From assembly GCA_045806105.1 (NCBI GenBank), contig JBJMJY010000060.1:32463-96462 (forward strand): a stretch of DNA of 64,000 nucleotides, given 5' to 3'. The DNA is from AC-32 sp045806105 (GTDB lineage: Bacteria > Actinomycetota > Thermoleophilia > Gaiellales > Gaiellaceae). Position numbers and translations under genes: made by a program. Of the stretch, positions 50,088-58,920 are shown piece after piece (position 1 is the stretch's first letter; every line of letters begins with the position of its first letter). The notes under the pieces were generated by a model. The model ran no database searches, was not told the DNA's origin, and saw only the letters and a list, made by a program, of their open reading frames with translations.

Positions 50088-50490
50088 CCTTCTTCTTCCG
50101 CGCGGTCGTGCTGCTCCGCTTCGCGGGCGCGCGCCTCGGCTTCGGCTTGGGCTTCGCCGGCTCGTCGTGGAAGCCTCGGAGGCAGGTCTTGAGGTCGTAG
50201 AAGACGAGGCCGACGGTCGGCTCGGGTCCGGTCGTCGCCGCGACCAGCCGGTCGGCGTCGCGGACGACGAAGACGGTTCCGTCGGCGAGGGCCGCGTCGA
50301 GCTGCACGAGCTCCTGCTCGCTTCGCTCCTCGGCGGCGCGGAACAGCTCGAGGGCCTTCTCGGCCAGGCGCCCGGCCCGGTCGTCGTCGACGATCGAGCC
50401 GAGGACCGTCCCCTCGCGGTCGAACACGACGGCGGCCTGGATCTGCGTCGAGATCTCGGTCAGGTGGGCAAGCGCATCGGCGGGCGCCAT
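50074..50490 (-). CDS. roadblock/LC7-like domain protein with basic tail
   Basis: 138 residues from the ATG at 50490. LAHLTEISTQIQAAVVFDREGTVLGSIVDDDRAGRLAEKALELF and the strand VQLDAALADGTVFVVRDADRLVAATTGPEPTVGLVFYDLKTCLR look like a roadblock/LC7 fold (about 5-110). The tail (KPKPKPRRAPAKRSSTTARKKKDAAS) is strongly basic and could bind nucleic acid or membranes. Bacterial roadblock proteins often work with small GTPases in motility or polarity. No GTPase is near. Confidence 0.65.
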   Translation of the reverse strand: MAPADALAHLTEISTQIQAAVVFDREGTVLGSIVDDDRAGRLAEKALELFRAAEERSEQELVQLDAALADGTVFVVRDADRLVAATTGPEPTVGLVFYDLKTCLRGFHDEPAKPKPKPRRAPAKRSSTTARKKKDAAS

Positions 50491-50535
50491 GCGGCTGACG
50501 CTAACACAGCCAATCCGCGGCCCATACTCCGCGTG

Positions 50536-51363
50536 ATGCCGCCGCTGCCCCAGCCGCTGGGCAAGTTCTTCGCCGACCGCGGCCCGCACCTGGCGGCGAT
50601 GATCGCGTACTTCGCGCTGCTCTCGTTCGTGCCGCTGCTGTTCCTGACGATCTCGCTGCTCTCGGCGGCGGGGCGGGCCGACGAGTCGAGCTACCTCGTC
50701 ACCGAGCTGAAGCGCGCGTTTCCCGGAAGCTCGATCTCGTCGATCGTCCACACCGTCCGCGAGATCCAGAAGCACGCGACGGCGCTCGGCATTCTCGGCG
50801 GTGCGGCATTGCTCTGGACGTCGCTCTCGCTCTTCAGCGTGCTCGAGTCGGCGTTCAACATCGTCTACGGCCAGCCGAACCGGTCGTTCCTGCGCGGAAA
50901 GCTGCTCGCGGTGGCGCTGATGCTGCTCTCGCTCGTGACGCTGTTCTTCGGGCTGCTGATCGGGTCGTTCGGATTCGACCTGCTGAAGCGATACGCGGGC
51001 GGGGTGGCCAGCAACTCGTACGTCGCCTACGGCGTGTCCGTGATGGTGTCCCTCGTGGCGGTGTTCGTGTTCCTCGTCGCCGTGTACTACCTGCTCACGA
51101 ACGTCGAGCACTCGTTCGCGGACGTCCTGCCGGGAGCGGTGGTGGCGGCGGTCGTGCTGGAGGCGAGCTTCCAGGTGCTGCCGCTCTACGTGCGCTTCTC
51201 CGGCAACGTCGTCGCGCTGAAGGCCTTCGGCGGGCCTGCGCTGCTGCTCGTCTGGCTGTACGTGATGGCGAACGTGATCGTGTTCGGCGCCGAGGTGAAC
51301 TGGCGTTACGCCGAGCGGCGGCGGCCGGCTCGCGACGCCGAAGAAGCCGCAGGCCTCGCCTAG
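50536..51363 (+). CDS. YihY/BrkB-family membrane protein
   Basis: 275 residues with six helices: HLAAMIAYFALLSFVPLLFLTISLL, ALGILGGAALLWTSLSLFSVLESAFN, LLAVALMLLSLVTLFFGLLIGSF, GVSVMVSLVAVFVFLVAVYYLL, VLPGAVVAAVVLEASFQVL and FGGPALLLVWLYVMANVIVFGAEVNW. MIAYFALLSFVPL and the late Y...NVIVFGAE.N are family marks. These proteins were once called ribonuclease BN; the true role is unclear. Divergent from the roadblock-like gene. Confidence 0.9.
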   Translation: MPPLPQPLGKFFADRGPHLAAMIAYFALLSFVPLLFLTISLLSAAGRADESSYLVTELKRAFPGSSISSIVHTVREIQKHATALGILGGAALLWTSLSLFSVLESAFNIVYGQPNRSFLRGKLLAVALMLLSLVTLFFGLLIGSFGFDLLKRYAGGVASNSYVAYGVSVMVSLVAVFVFLVAVYYLLTNVEHSFADVLPGAVVAAVVLEASFQVLPLYVRFSGNVVALKAFGGPALLLVWLYVMANVIVFGAEVNWRYAERRRPARDAEEAAGLA

Positions 51364-51382
51364 AACGACCGAACGGTGCCAG

Positions 51383-51997
51383 TCACTGTGACTGTCCCTG
51401 CGTCTGTCCCTGGCTCTGTCCCCGGGTCTGTCCCTGCGTCTGTCCCTGGAGGTCGGCGGCGGCTCGGGCTCGGTGCGAGTTCTCGCCCTTCCAGGCGTTG
51501 CCCAGCTCGGCCACCGTCTGCTCCTCGCCGGCGGGCAGGAACACCGGGTCGTAGCCGAACCCCTCCGTCCCGCGCGGCTCGCCGGCGATGCGGCCCTTCA
51601 AGACGCCGCTGCCGCGCAGCTCCTCGCCGCCGGGGCCGAGCAACACGAGCTCGCAGACGTAGCGCGCGCGCCGGTCCTCGATCCCGCGCAGCTCGCGCAG
51701 CAGCCGCTCGATCGCCTCGCCGCCCTCGGCGCCGTACCGCGCCGACCGCACCCCCGGCGCTCCGCCGAGGGCGGCGACCTCGAGGCCCGAGTCCTCGCCG
51801 AGCATCCACGCCTCCGGCGGCCCCACCGCCCGCCCGTGCTCGGCCTTCGCGCGCGCGTTCGCGTAGTAGCTCTCGCTCCCCTCGTCCGGGTAGTCCTCCG
51901 CGTCGAGGAGCTCGAGCTCCCATCCCTGCAGAACCCCGGACAGCTCGCGCAGCTTGTTGCGGTTGCGCGAGCAGAGCGTGACCGTCAGTCGGTCCAC
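51383..51997 (-). CDS. rdgB: XTP/dITP diphosphatase (RdgB/HAM1) with repeat-derived tail
   Basis: 204 residues. SRNRNKLRELSGVL, SYYANARAKAEHG, LGEDSGLEVAALGGAPGVRSARYG and GTEGFGYDPVFLP are RdgB blocks. It removes ITP and XTP from the nucleotide pool. A normal enzyme would end near EQTVAELG..WK.ENSHRARA. Here a low-complexity tail of Gln, Gly and Thr/Ser (QGQTQGQTRGQSQG) follows, encoded by a 12-bp DNA repeat. So the 3' end seems to have been extended by repeat growth. It overlaps the MgtC gene by 13 bases. Confidence 0.9.
   Translation of the reverse strand: MDRLTVTLCSRNRNKLRELSGVLQGWELELLDAEDYPDEGSESYYANARAKAEHGRAVGPPEAWMLGEDSGLEVAALGGAPGVRSARYGAEGGEAIERLLRELRGIEDRRARYVCELVLLGPGGEELRGSGVLKGRIAGEPRGTEGFGYDPVFLPAGEEQTVAELGNAWKGENSHRARAAADLQGQTQGQTRGQSQGQTQGQSQ
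51392..51446. repeat. 12-bp tandem repeat with CTGTCCC core, five copies
   Basis: CTGTCCC recurs at 51392, 51404, 51416, 51428 and 51440, separated by TGCGT, TGGCT, CGGGT and TGCGT. The complement GGGACAG is also the core of the palindrome at 40639-40655. Confidence 0.7.
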
Positions 51998-52683
51998 CGG
52001 ATCTCCAGCACGTCCGGCAGCTCCGCCAGCCGCGCGATCATCGTCGGCGCATCGGCCCGCGGCGGCATCGTCACGTCGATCAGCACCGTCCGCCGGTCGG
52101 CGTCGTGCGAGATCTCGACGTTCTCGAGCGTGCCGCCCAGGCGCTCGATCTCACCGACCAGCGCAGCCGGACTCGAACCGGCCGGGAGCTGGGCGAGCAG
52201 CCGGTTCGTCTGGGAGCGGAACCGCGCCGTCGCTTCGTGGGCGAGGATCCGCAGCGGCCAGAGCGACACGAGCGCGACCAGCGTCGTGATCACCGCGCCC
52301 GAGTAGTAGCCGGCCCCGGCGGCCATCCCGATCGCCGCCACCACCCACAGCGTCGCCGCGGTGGTCAGCCCGCGCACCGAAAGTCCTTGCCTGATGATCG
52401 CGCCCGCTCCGAGAAAGCCGATCCCCGTCACGATCTGCGCCGCGATCCGCGTGGGGTCGGCGCGGACGACGCTGCCGCCGTTCACGAGGAACTCGCGGAA
52501 GCCGTACGCCGAGACGATCGTGAACAGCGCAGAGCCAACCGAGACGAGCATGTGCGTCCGGAAGCCCGCCTCGCGGTCGCGCAGCTCGCGCTCGAGCCCG
52601 ACGGCGCCGCCGAGCGCGGCCGCGATCAGGACGCGCAACAGTGCCTCAGGCCAGCTCAGCGACGGTATGTCAGCCAGCAGCAT
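51985..52683 (-). CDS. MgtC/SapB-family membrane protein
   Basis: 232 residues. Helices 1-5 contain AAALGGAVGLERELRDREAGFRTHMLVSVGSALFTIVSAYGF, IVTGIGFLGAGAIIRQGLSVRGLTTAATLWVVAAIGMAAG and AVITTLVALVSLWPL, which are the MgtC core. A C-terminal ACT-like domain (about 165-232) follows. In pathogens MgtC alters ATP synthase and magnesium balance; in soil bacteria the role is open. Overlaps rph and rdgB by 14 and 13 bases. Confidence 0.9.
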   Translation of the reverse strand: MLLADIPSLSWPEALLRVLIAAALGGAVGLERELRDREAGFRTHMLVSVGSALFTIVSAYGFREFLVNGGSVVRADPTRIAAQIVTGIGFLGAGAIIRQGLSVRGLTTAATLWVVAAIGMAAGAGYYSGAVITTLVALVSLWPLRILAHEATARFRSQTNRLLAQLPAGSSPAALVGEIERLGGTLENVEISHDADRRTVLIDVTMPPRADAPTMIARLAELPDVLEIRWTD

Positions 52684-53374
52684 CCAGCGCGGACTCCTGC
52701 GCCGCGCGGATCTCGTCGATCCCGCGCGCGCCGAGATCGAGCAGCTCGTTCAGCCCGTCGCGGTCGAACGGCGCGCGCTCCGCCGTCGCCTGCACCTCGA
52801 CGAGCCGCCCGCCACCCGTCATGACCAGGTTCAGGTCGACCTCCGCGGCGGAGTCCTCCTCGTAGTCGAGGTCGAGCAGCAGCTCGCCGTCGACGATCCC
52901 GAGCGAGACCGCCGCGACCGAGTCCGGCAGCGCGCGCGACAGGCCTGCCTTCCCGAGCGCCCGCGCCAACGCGACCCAGGCGCCCGAGATGCCGGCGCAG
53001 CGCGTCCCGCCGTCGGCCTGGAGGACGTCGCAATCGAGCCACAGCGTCCGCTCTCCCAGGGCCTCGAAGTCGAGCACCGAGCGGATGGCGCGACCGATCA
53101 GCCGCTGGATCTCGACCGTGCGGCCCTTCTGCTTGCCGGCGCTCGCCTCCCGCTGCGTCCGCTCCCCGGTCGAGGCCGGCAGCAGCGAGTACTCGGCGGT
53201 CAGCCAGCCGCGGCCCGAATCGCGCAGCCAGCGCGGCACCCCTTCCTCGAGCGAGGCGGTGCAGAGGATGCGCGTCTTGCCCTGCGAGTAGAGCACCGAG
53301 CCCATCGGCTGCTCGAGGTAGTCGACGAGGACCTCGACCGGGCGCAGCTGGTCGGGGCGCCGCTGCGTCCTCAC
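52670..53374 (-). CDS. rph: ribonuclease PH
   Basis: 234 residues. LYSQGKTRILCTASLEEGVPRWLR, GWLTAEYSLLPASTGERTQRE, LIGRAIRSVLD, LWLDCDVLQADGGTRCAGISGAWVAL and DLDYEEDSAAEVDLNLVMT are RNase PH signatures. It trims tRNA 3' ends with phosphate. rph followed by rdgB is a common pair; here the MgtC gene sits between. Confidence 0.95.
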   Translation of the reverse strand: MRTQRRPDQLRPVEVLVDYLEQPMGSVLYSQGKTRILCTASLEEGVPRWLRDSGRGWLTAEYSLLPASTGERTQREASAGKQKGRTVEIQRLIGRAIRSVLDFEALGERTLWLDCDVLQADGGTRCAGISGAWVALARALGKAGLSRALPDSVAAVSLGIVDGELLLDLDYEEDSAAEVDLNLVMTGGGRLVEVQATAERAPFDRDGLNELLDLGARGIDEIRAAQESALDAAG

Positions 53375-53416
53375 GCATGCTCCCGTCGGACAGCGAAGAG
53401 GTCTCCGGGCTCAGAC

Positions 53417-53443
53417 GGACGAGCGAGCGAAGCCCGCTCGTCC
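53417..53443 (-). terminator. hairpin between murI and rph
   Basis: GGACGAGC (53417-53424) and GCTCGTCC (53436-53443) form an 8-bp stem. It lies in the 100-base gap below the murI stop. Confidence 0.5.
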
Positions 53444-53474
53444 TGATGCAGGACATCGCAAGCGCCGTCCCGGT

Positions 53475-54290
53475 TCATACCGCGACCAGATCCGCGACCG
53501 CGACGTGCTCGACCTCGCCGAGCGGCAGCTGCAGGAACCGCTCCCCGAGCGCGCGGAAGGCAGCCGGGTCGCCCGTGGTCAGGAACCGGTACGACCCCTC
53601 GCGCGACTCGTCGTTCTCGATCCCCTTGCGCGCGAGCGTCTCGGCGACCTCGCGCGCGGTCTCCTCGGCCGAGAGGACGAGCGTGATTCCACGGCCGAAG
53701 ACGCGCTGGAAGATCGGCCGGATCAGCGGGTAGTGCGTGCAGCCGAGGATGACCGTGTCGACACCCGCGTCCTTCAGCGGCGCCGCGTACTCGCGCACCG
53801 CCTCCGTCGTCTCGGCCGCGAAGGGATCGTCGCTCTCGATCAGCGGCACGAGGCGGGGGCACGCGACCGGCACGAGCTCGGCTCCTGCGTCCAGCGCGTG
53901 CACCAGCTGGGCGTAGCGCCCTGCCTCGACCGTGGCCTGCGTCGCGAGCAGCCCGATGCGCCGGTTGCGCGTCGCCTGCACGGCCGCGTGAGCCTCCGGC
54001 GTGATCACGCCGACGACGGGCACCTCGAGCTCCTCCTGCAGCTGCGGCAGCGCCGCCGAGGTGGCCGCGTTGCACGCCACGAGGACGAGCTTCACGTCCT
54101 GCGCCGCCAGGTAGACGGCGATCTCGCGCGCGAAGCCGCGGATCTCGCCGAGCGGACGCGGCCCGTACGGCAGCCGCGCATGGTCGCCGAGGTAGACGAA
54201 ATCCTCGTGCGGCATCGTCACGAGGCACTCGTGCAGGACGGTGAGCCCGCCCACGCCCGAGTCGAAGACGCCGACCGGCCTGGAGTCCAC
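53475..54290 (-). CDS. murI: glutamate racemase
   Basis: 271 residues. GVFDSGVGGLTVL, LVACNAATSAALP (first catalytic Cys) and TVILGCTHYPLIRPIF (second Cys) define MurI. It supplies D-glutamate for peptidoglycan. Starts with GTG and is divergent from the secreted hydrolase gene, 44 bases away. Confidence 0.95.
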   Translation of the reverse strand: MDSRPVGVFDSGVGGLTVLHECLVTMPHEDFVYLGDHARLPYGPRPLGEIRGFAREIAVYLAAQDVKLVLVACNAATSAALPQLQEELEVPVVGVITPEAHAAVQATRNRRIGLLATQATVEAGRYAQLVHALDAGAELVPVACPRLVPLIESDDPFAAETTEAVREYAAPLKDAGVDTVILGCTHYPLIRPIFQRVFGRGITLVLSAEETAREVAETLARKGIENDESREGSYRFLTTGDPAAFRALGERFLQLPLGEVEHVAVADLVAV

Positions 54291-54334
54291 CGCTCGATTG
54301 TAGAAAGTGGTGGCGGCAACTACCCTGTTCGTCG

Positions 54335-55741
54335 TTGCACCGCCGGGTCGTCCTCGTTGTTTGCTGCGCCGTCGCAGCCCTCTGCACGTCCGGGCGCGCC
54401 TCCGCGGCGACGCAGGAGCTGACGCTGCACATGGACGACGGCGTGAGCCTCGCAGCGACGCTCTACGAGCCGGCTGCCGCGCCGCCGCCCGCCGGCTATC
54501 CAGCGATCGTGCTCTTCCACGCGCTCGCGGGGAAGCGGCAGGATCTCGCGGCGGTCGCGCAGCGCTTGGACGATGCGTTCGCGGTGCTCGCCTTCGACGC
54601 GCGCGGCCACGGCCAGTCGGGCGGGCGCACCTCGATCGCCGGACCGCGGGAGATCGCCGACACGCGCGCCGTCTTCCAGCAGCTCGCGGCCCGGCCCGAC
54701 ATCGACGACGCCAAGATCGGCGCCTGGGGGATCTCGATGGGCGGCGGCGCCGTCCTGCGCTCGCTCGTGGAGGGCGTGCCGTGGGCCGCCGTCGAGACCG
54801 TCGAGACGTGGACCGACCTCTATGGCGCCCTCGCGCCGCAGAACCTCTCTAAGTCCGGTGCCGTCTTCCAGTTTCTCACCTCCGTCCCGACCGACCGGCT
54901 CGACCCCTCAGTCGCCGCGATCCGGGACGACGCGCTCGCGAGCCGCAACCTACAGGTGCTGCGCGCGTGGGCCGACGCGCGCTCCAGCCGGACGCTGCTC
55001 TCGAAGGTGAGGACGCCGGTGTTCATGTTCCAGGGCCGCCGCGACTTCGCATTCGACATCGCGCAGGCGAAGGCCGGCTACGCGCTGCTGAAAGGGCCGA
55101 AGCGGCTCTACGTCGGCGACTTCGGGCACGCCCCCTCCACCTTCCCCGGCCCCGACTTCACGACGATGACGGGGCTCGGCCGCGCCTGGTTCTCGCGCTA
55201 CCTGCTCGGCGGGCCGGCCGGCGCCACCGCCCCGTTCTTCCTCGCGCCGAGCCCCTGGCGCGGGAAGGTGGGCAAGTACACGAAGCTCCCGTCGACGCGG
55301 TCGCTCTCGATCGCGCTCCCGGGCACCGACCGCCTCGCCGGCGCCGGCCGCGCGGTGCGGACGAGCGGTCGCTTCACCGGCCGCGCCGAGACCTTCGGCT
55401 CCGCGACCGTTCGCGTCACGGCGAAGCTCAGCGGCGGCTGGTCGCGCCTCGTCGCGGTGGTCACGGCACAGCGGCGCAGGGGAGCGGAGCTCGTCGTCAG
55501 CGAGGGCGGCGTCAACACCGCCGGCCTCTCGGGTACGCGCCGGCTGGCGATCCGGCTGATCGACACCGCCACGCTGATCCCGAAGGGGGCGCGCCTGAAG
55601 CTGACGCTCGCCTCGAGCTCGCTCGCCCAGAATCCGGGGAACCTCCTCTATCTCAACCTGCCGATGCCGCGCATCGCGCGCATCACGCTCGGCCCGGCGC
55701 GGTTGACGCTGCCGATTCTGCGCACGCCGGTGTCGAGATGA
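54335..55741 (+). CDS. secreted alpha/beta hydrolase (CocE/X-Pro peptidase-like)
   Basis: 468 residues from a TTG. Signal peptide VVLVVCCAVAALCTSGRASA. The hydrolase domain (about 30-300) has AIVLFHALAGKRQDLAAVAQ, FDARGHGQSGG, the nucleophile elbow GAWGISMGGGAVL, Asp in FQGRRDFAFD and His in VGDFGHAPS. A beta-jelly-roll (about 320-468) with TLIPKGARLKLTLASSS is like the C-terminal domain of CocE/X-Pro dipeptidyl peptidases. It cleaves an ester or amide outside the membrane. The stop overlaps the substrate-binding protein start (ATGA). Confidence 0.85.
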   Translation: MHRRVVLVVCCAVAALCTSGRASAATQELTLHMDDGVSLAATLYEPAAAPPPAGYPAIVLFHALAGKRQDLAAVAQRLDDAFAVLAFDARGHGQSGGRTSIAGPREIADTRAVFQQLAARPDIDDAKIGAWGISMGGGAVLRSLVEGVPWAAVETVETWTDLYGALAPQNLSKSGAVFQFLTSVPTDRLDPSVAAIRDDALASRNLQVLRAWADARSSRTLLSKVRTPVFMFQGRRDFAFDIAQAKAGYALLKGPKRLYVGDFGHAPSTFPGPDFTTMTGLGRAWFSRYLLGGPAGATAPFFLAPSPWRGKVGKYTKLPSTRSLSIALPGTDRLAGAGRAVRTSGRFTGRAETFGSATVRVTAKLSGGWSRLVAVVTAQRRRGAELVVSEGGVNTAGLSGTRRLAIRLIDTATLIPKGARLKLTLASSSLAQNPGNLLYLNLPMPRIARITLGPARLTLPILRTPVSR

Positions 55742-56946
55742 GGCTCGTCGCCCTCGGAGGCCTGGCGGTTGCCGCGTTCGCCTTGCCGGCCGGCGGCGTC
55801 TCCGGGGGCACTCCCGGCGTGACGTCGACGCAGATCCTGCTCGGCGGTACCGTCCCGCTCAGCGGCAACGCCTCCGCCTTCGGCACCGTCGGGCCCGGTG
55901 CGAACGCGTACTTCAAGTACGTCAACGCCCACGGCGGCGTCTACGGGCGGAAGATCAAGTACCTCTACCGCGACGACGGCTACGACCCGGCGCGCACGGT
56001 CGAGCAGACGCGCGAGCTCGTCCAGCAGGACAAGGTCTTCGCGATCTTCAACACCGTCGGCACCGAGCACAACGTCGCGATCCGCGCGTACCTGAACGCC
56101 GTCAAGGTGCCGCAGGTGTTCGGCGGCACCGGTGCAAGCATCATCGGCCGCGGCTACAAGAAATACCCCTGGACGATGGGCTACCTGCCGAGCTTCGTCG
56201 GCGAGGGCGCGATCGACGGCCGCTACGTCGTCAAGCATCGGCCGAAGGCCCGCATCGCCGTCCTCTACGAGAACAGCGACTACGGCCGGGACCTGCTGCA
56301 CGGGCTCGAGCGCGGGCTCGGCAAGCGCGCGTCGCACATTGTCGCCAAGGCGACCTACGAGGTGACCGACAGCGACGTGAACTCCCAGATCGCACGGCTA
56401 CGGCGGTCGAAGGCGGACACGTTCATGCTCTTCGCGCTGCCGCTGCAGGCGATCCAGTCGTTCGTGTACGCCTACAAGCTGAAGTGGCGCCCGCAGATCT
56501 TCGTGAGCGCGGTCTCGATCGAGCCACGCGTGATGGGCATCGCGCGCACGGGGACGAATGGCAAGGAGACGAACAACGCGCTCAGCGTCGCGTTCGTAAA
56601 GGACCCGACCTCGCCGGTCTGGCGCAAGGACAAGGCGGTCGCGCTCTACAGGAGGATCATGAAGCGCTACTTCCCGGGCGGAAAGCCGGACGACGTCTAC
56701 AACTGGTACGGGATGACAGTCGCCTTCTCGATGGTCGACGCGCTCAAGCACGCCGGGCGCAACCCCACCCGCGAGAGCCTCCGCCGCGCGATGACGCACA
56801 TGAACGAGCGCACCAACCTGTTCCTCCTTCCGGGGGTCCAGGTGAAGACGAGCCCCTCGAACTACTTCCCGATGACGAAAGCCAAGATGGTGCGCTACCG
56901 AAAGAACCTGTGGGTGCTCTTCGGCCCGCTGGTCAAGGCCCGCTAA
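55738..56946 (+). CDS. ABC transporter substrate-binding protein, branched-chain amino acid type
   Basis: 402 residues with a signal peptide. It has ILLGGTVPLSGNASAFGTVGPGANAYFKYVNAHGGVYG, DDGYDPARTVEQTRELVQQDKVFAIFNTVGTEHN, RIAVLYENSDYGRDLLHGLE and VYNWYGMTVAFSMVDALKHAG, all typical of periplasmic binding protein type 6 (LivJ-like). No permease or ATPase genes adjoin. Coupling to the hydrolase suggests it binds a product of that enzyme, such as an amino acid or small acid. Confidence 0.9.
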   Translation: MRLVALGGLAVAAFALPAGGVSGGTPGVTSTQILLGGTVPLSGNASAFGTVGPGANAYFKYVNAHGGVYGRKIKYLYRDDGYDPARTVEQTRELVQQDKVFAIFNTVGTEHNVAIRAYLNAVKVPQVFGGTGASIIGRGYKKYPWTMGYLPSFVGEGAIDGRYVVKHRPKARIAVLYENSDYGRDLLHGLERGLGKRASHIVAKATYEVTDSDVNSQIARLRRSKADTFMLFALPLQAIQSFVYAYKLKWRPQIFVSAVSIEPRVMGIARTGTNGKETNNALSVAFVKDPTSPVWRKDKAVALYRRIMKRYFPGGKPDDVYNWYGMTVAFSMVDALKHAGRNPTRESLRRAMTHMNERTNLFLLPGVQVKTSPSNYFPMTKAKMVRYRKNLWVLFGPLVKAR

Positions 56947-57026
56947 CGGGTGTTAACTATCCCAGTGAAATCCTCGTCTCAGGACAGGACAGGTCACCCA
57001 GGGGACCTCGAGAAAGAAGGGGTTAC

Positions 57027-58097
57027 ATGAAGAAGTCATTCCGCCTGGCACTGCTGGTGGGTGCCAGCTTCGTCGGCCTTGCCTTCGCTGGGCCGGCACT
57101 CGCGGCGTACAACCCGTCGCTCACGATCGAGCAGACGAGCTACAAGCTGGGTGCGCCGTTCACGCTGGATCTCTTCCTTGCCGCATCCGAGAGCGACGAT
57201 CCGTCGGCGAAGTTGACGATCTTCTCGCCGGCCGGGTACGGCGTGAATCTGAGCAAGCCTCCGGGGACGAAGATCGGATCGGCGCTGGCGCTGGCCAAGA
57301 TCGGCGCTTTGGGGGGAGCGAACTACCCACTCACCGGCGACGTGGTCGTCGGAAATCCGGCGGATCCGGCCCTCATGGTGACCTCGACGAAGTGCACCGG
57401 TTCGCCGACGAACCAGTCCGTGCTCGTCCTGAACCTGTCGCTACAGGGGCAGGCGCCAACCCCGTTCCCGGTGTTCGTGAACAAGGTAGGGCCGCTGACG
57501 ACATTCCAGATCTGCGCCCCGCACCCGGACATCTCTCCCACGAATCCGTCCGGTGTTCGCATTCTGCTGCTGGACGCGACCATCAAGGGCGTCTTCACGA
57601 ACCCGAGCGCGTCGAACGGCTACGAGTGGTCGACCATCTTCACGCCGTACGGGCCCACGAAGGCTCCGAATCCGGCAGCATCGATCGAGTGGCGGACCTA
57701 CGTCGGCCTCCCGTCGAGCCTGACGCTGAAGAAGGCCAAGGCGAAGAGGGGCTTCAAGCTCGTCGGCCAGCTGAAGGTCGCAGGCCTGCTCCCGACGGGC
57801 GTCAAGCTCAACCTCTACGCCGGCAAGAAGGCGCGTCCCGCGCCCACCGCCGTCTCGTCGGGCACGGGGAAGCGCATCGCGCGGAGCCCGAAGCTGCCCA
57901 GGACCGGCAAGTACTCGATCGCGCGGCGGAACGTGAAGTTCGCGACGTTCTTCCAGACGCGCTTCGAGAACTACGGCACGCAGTGCACCGGCCCGTCGCC
58001 TTCCGGCCTTCCGTTTCCGTGCAGCGGCGAGGACATCGCCGCGGTCACGAGCAACCAGCTCAAAGTCCTGAAGCCGAAGAAGAAGAAGCGGCACTAG
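57027..58097 (+). CDS. secreted protein of unknown function with basic C-terminus
   Basis: 356 residues from an ATG with AGAAGGGG upstream. Signal peptide LALLVGASFVGLAFAGPALA. The first domain (about 27-200) is beta-rich (LTIEQTSYKLGAPFTLDLFLAASESDD; VVVGNPADPALMVTSTKC). The second (about 230-345) has SLTLKKAKAKRGFKLVGQLKVAG, an Ig-like or filamin-like strand pattern, with Cys pair QCTGPS and FPCSG. It ends KPKKKKRH. The run above it codes for an exported hydrolase and a binding protein. Function unknown. Confidence 0.8.
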   Translation: MKKSFRLALLVGASFVGLAFAGPALAAYNPSLTIEQTSYKLGAPFTLDLFLAASESDDPSAKLTIFSPAGYGVNLSKPPGTKIGSALALAKIGALGGANYPLTGDVVVGNPADPALMVTSTKCTGSPTNQSVLVLNLSLQGQAPTPFPVFVNKVGPLTTFQICAPHPDISPTNPSGVRILLLDATIKGVFTNPSASNGYEWSTIFTPYGPTKAPNPAASIEWRTYVGLPSSLTLKKAKAKRGFKLVGQLKVAGLLPTGVKLNLYAGKKARPAPTAVSSGTGKRIARSPKLPRTGKYSIARRNVKFATFFQTRFENYGTQCTGPSPSGLPFPCSGEDIAAVTSNQLKVLKPKKKKRH

Positions 58098-58103
58098 CCA
58101 GCG

Positions 58104-58131
58104 GCGGGGGCCTCCTCCGGGACGCCCCCGC
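58104..58131. terminator. bidirectional intrinsic terminator
   Basis: GCGGGGGC (58104-58111) and GCCCCCGC (58124-58131) form a GC-only stem between convergent genes. Confidence 0.65.
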
Positions 58132-58920
58132 TCACCGCTCGGCCGGCAGGTCCTCGTGGCGCGACCACTCATGCCACGACCCGGGGTAGTTCCGCGCGTC
58201 GTAGCCGGCGGCCCTGAGCGCCAGCGCGGCAAGGGCCGAGCGCGAGCCCGAGTGGCAGTAGGCGACGACCTCCGCGCCTTCGGGGAGGCCCACGAGCTCG
58301 CGGATCCCCCAGGGCTCGTGCGGCCGGCCGGGCGCGGCGAACAGCCGCTCCACCTCGAGATGCCGCGCGCCCGGGAGGTGGCCCTGGCGCGGGTCGCACG
58401 GATACCCGCCGCGGCCGGCGAACTCCTCGTCGGTGCGAACGTCGAGGATCGTCAGGCGTCCGTCGCCCAGCCGGTCGCGTAGCTCCTCCCACGTCGGAAC
58501 TGCCTCGAGCCGAGGCTCCAGGGTCGTCTTCGTCTTCTGGAGCTCGACCGCGCCCTGTTCGAGCTCGCCCGGCCACGCGGCAACGCCGCCGGCGAGCACC
58601 GAGACGCGCGGGTGACCCGCGAGCAGCGCGGCCTGTGCGGACGCGGAGGCGCCGACGCAGTCGCCGCGGTCGTAGAGCACGAGCCGCTCCTCGCCGGTGA
58701 CGCCGTGACGGCCGAGACGGCGCTGTACCTCCACCGCGAACTCCTGGACCGTCTCGCGGGTCGCCAGCGGCGGCGGCGAGCCGAGCACGAGGGGGATCGA
58801 GCGCGGCAGGTGCCCGCGCTGGTGCGCGTTCGGGCCGCGCACGTCCCCCACCAACAAGTCCTCCTCGCCGAGGTGCTCCTGCAGCCAGGTGCCGTCGACG
58901 AGCGGCGGGAGCTCAGACAT
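58132..58920 (-). CDS. two-domain rhodanese-like sulfurtransferase
   Basis: 262 residues from the ATG at 58920. Domain 1 (about 1-125) has VDGTWLQEHLGEEDLLVGDVRG and LVLYDRGDCVGASASA. Domain 2 (about 140-262) has LTILDVRTDEEFAGRGG and the active loop VAYCHSGSRSALAAL with the catalytic Cys. Such tandem proteins move sulfur from thiosulfate or mercaptopyruvate to cyanide or thiols. In selenium users some rhodaneses carry selenium, but nothing here shows that. Its start overlaps the hydrolase stop by 8 bases. Confidence 0.88.
   Translation of the reverse strand: MSELPPLVDGTWLQEHLGEEDLLVGDVRGPNAHQRGHLPRSIPLVLGSPPPLATRETVQEFAVEVQRRLGRHGVTGEERLVLYDRGDCVGASASAQAALLAGHPRVSVLAGGVAAWPGELEQGAVELQKTKTTLEPRLEAVPTWEELRDRLGDGRLTILDVRTDEEFAGRGGYPCDPRQGHLPGARHLEVERLFAAPGRPHEPWGIRELVGLPEGAEVVAYCHSGSRSALAALALRAAGYDARNYPGSWHEWSRHEDLPAER

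Noticed and set aside
58132..58920. Rhodanese as a selenium-carrying partner of the two selenoproteins
   Set aside because: The protein has ordinary rhodanese motifs and no gene-level link to the selenoprotein loci.
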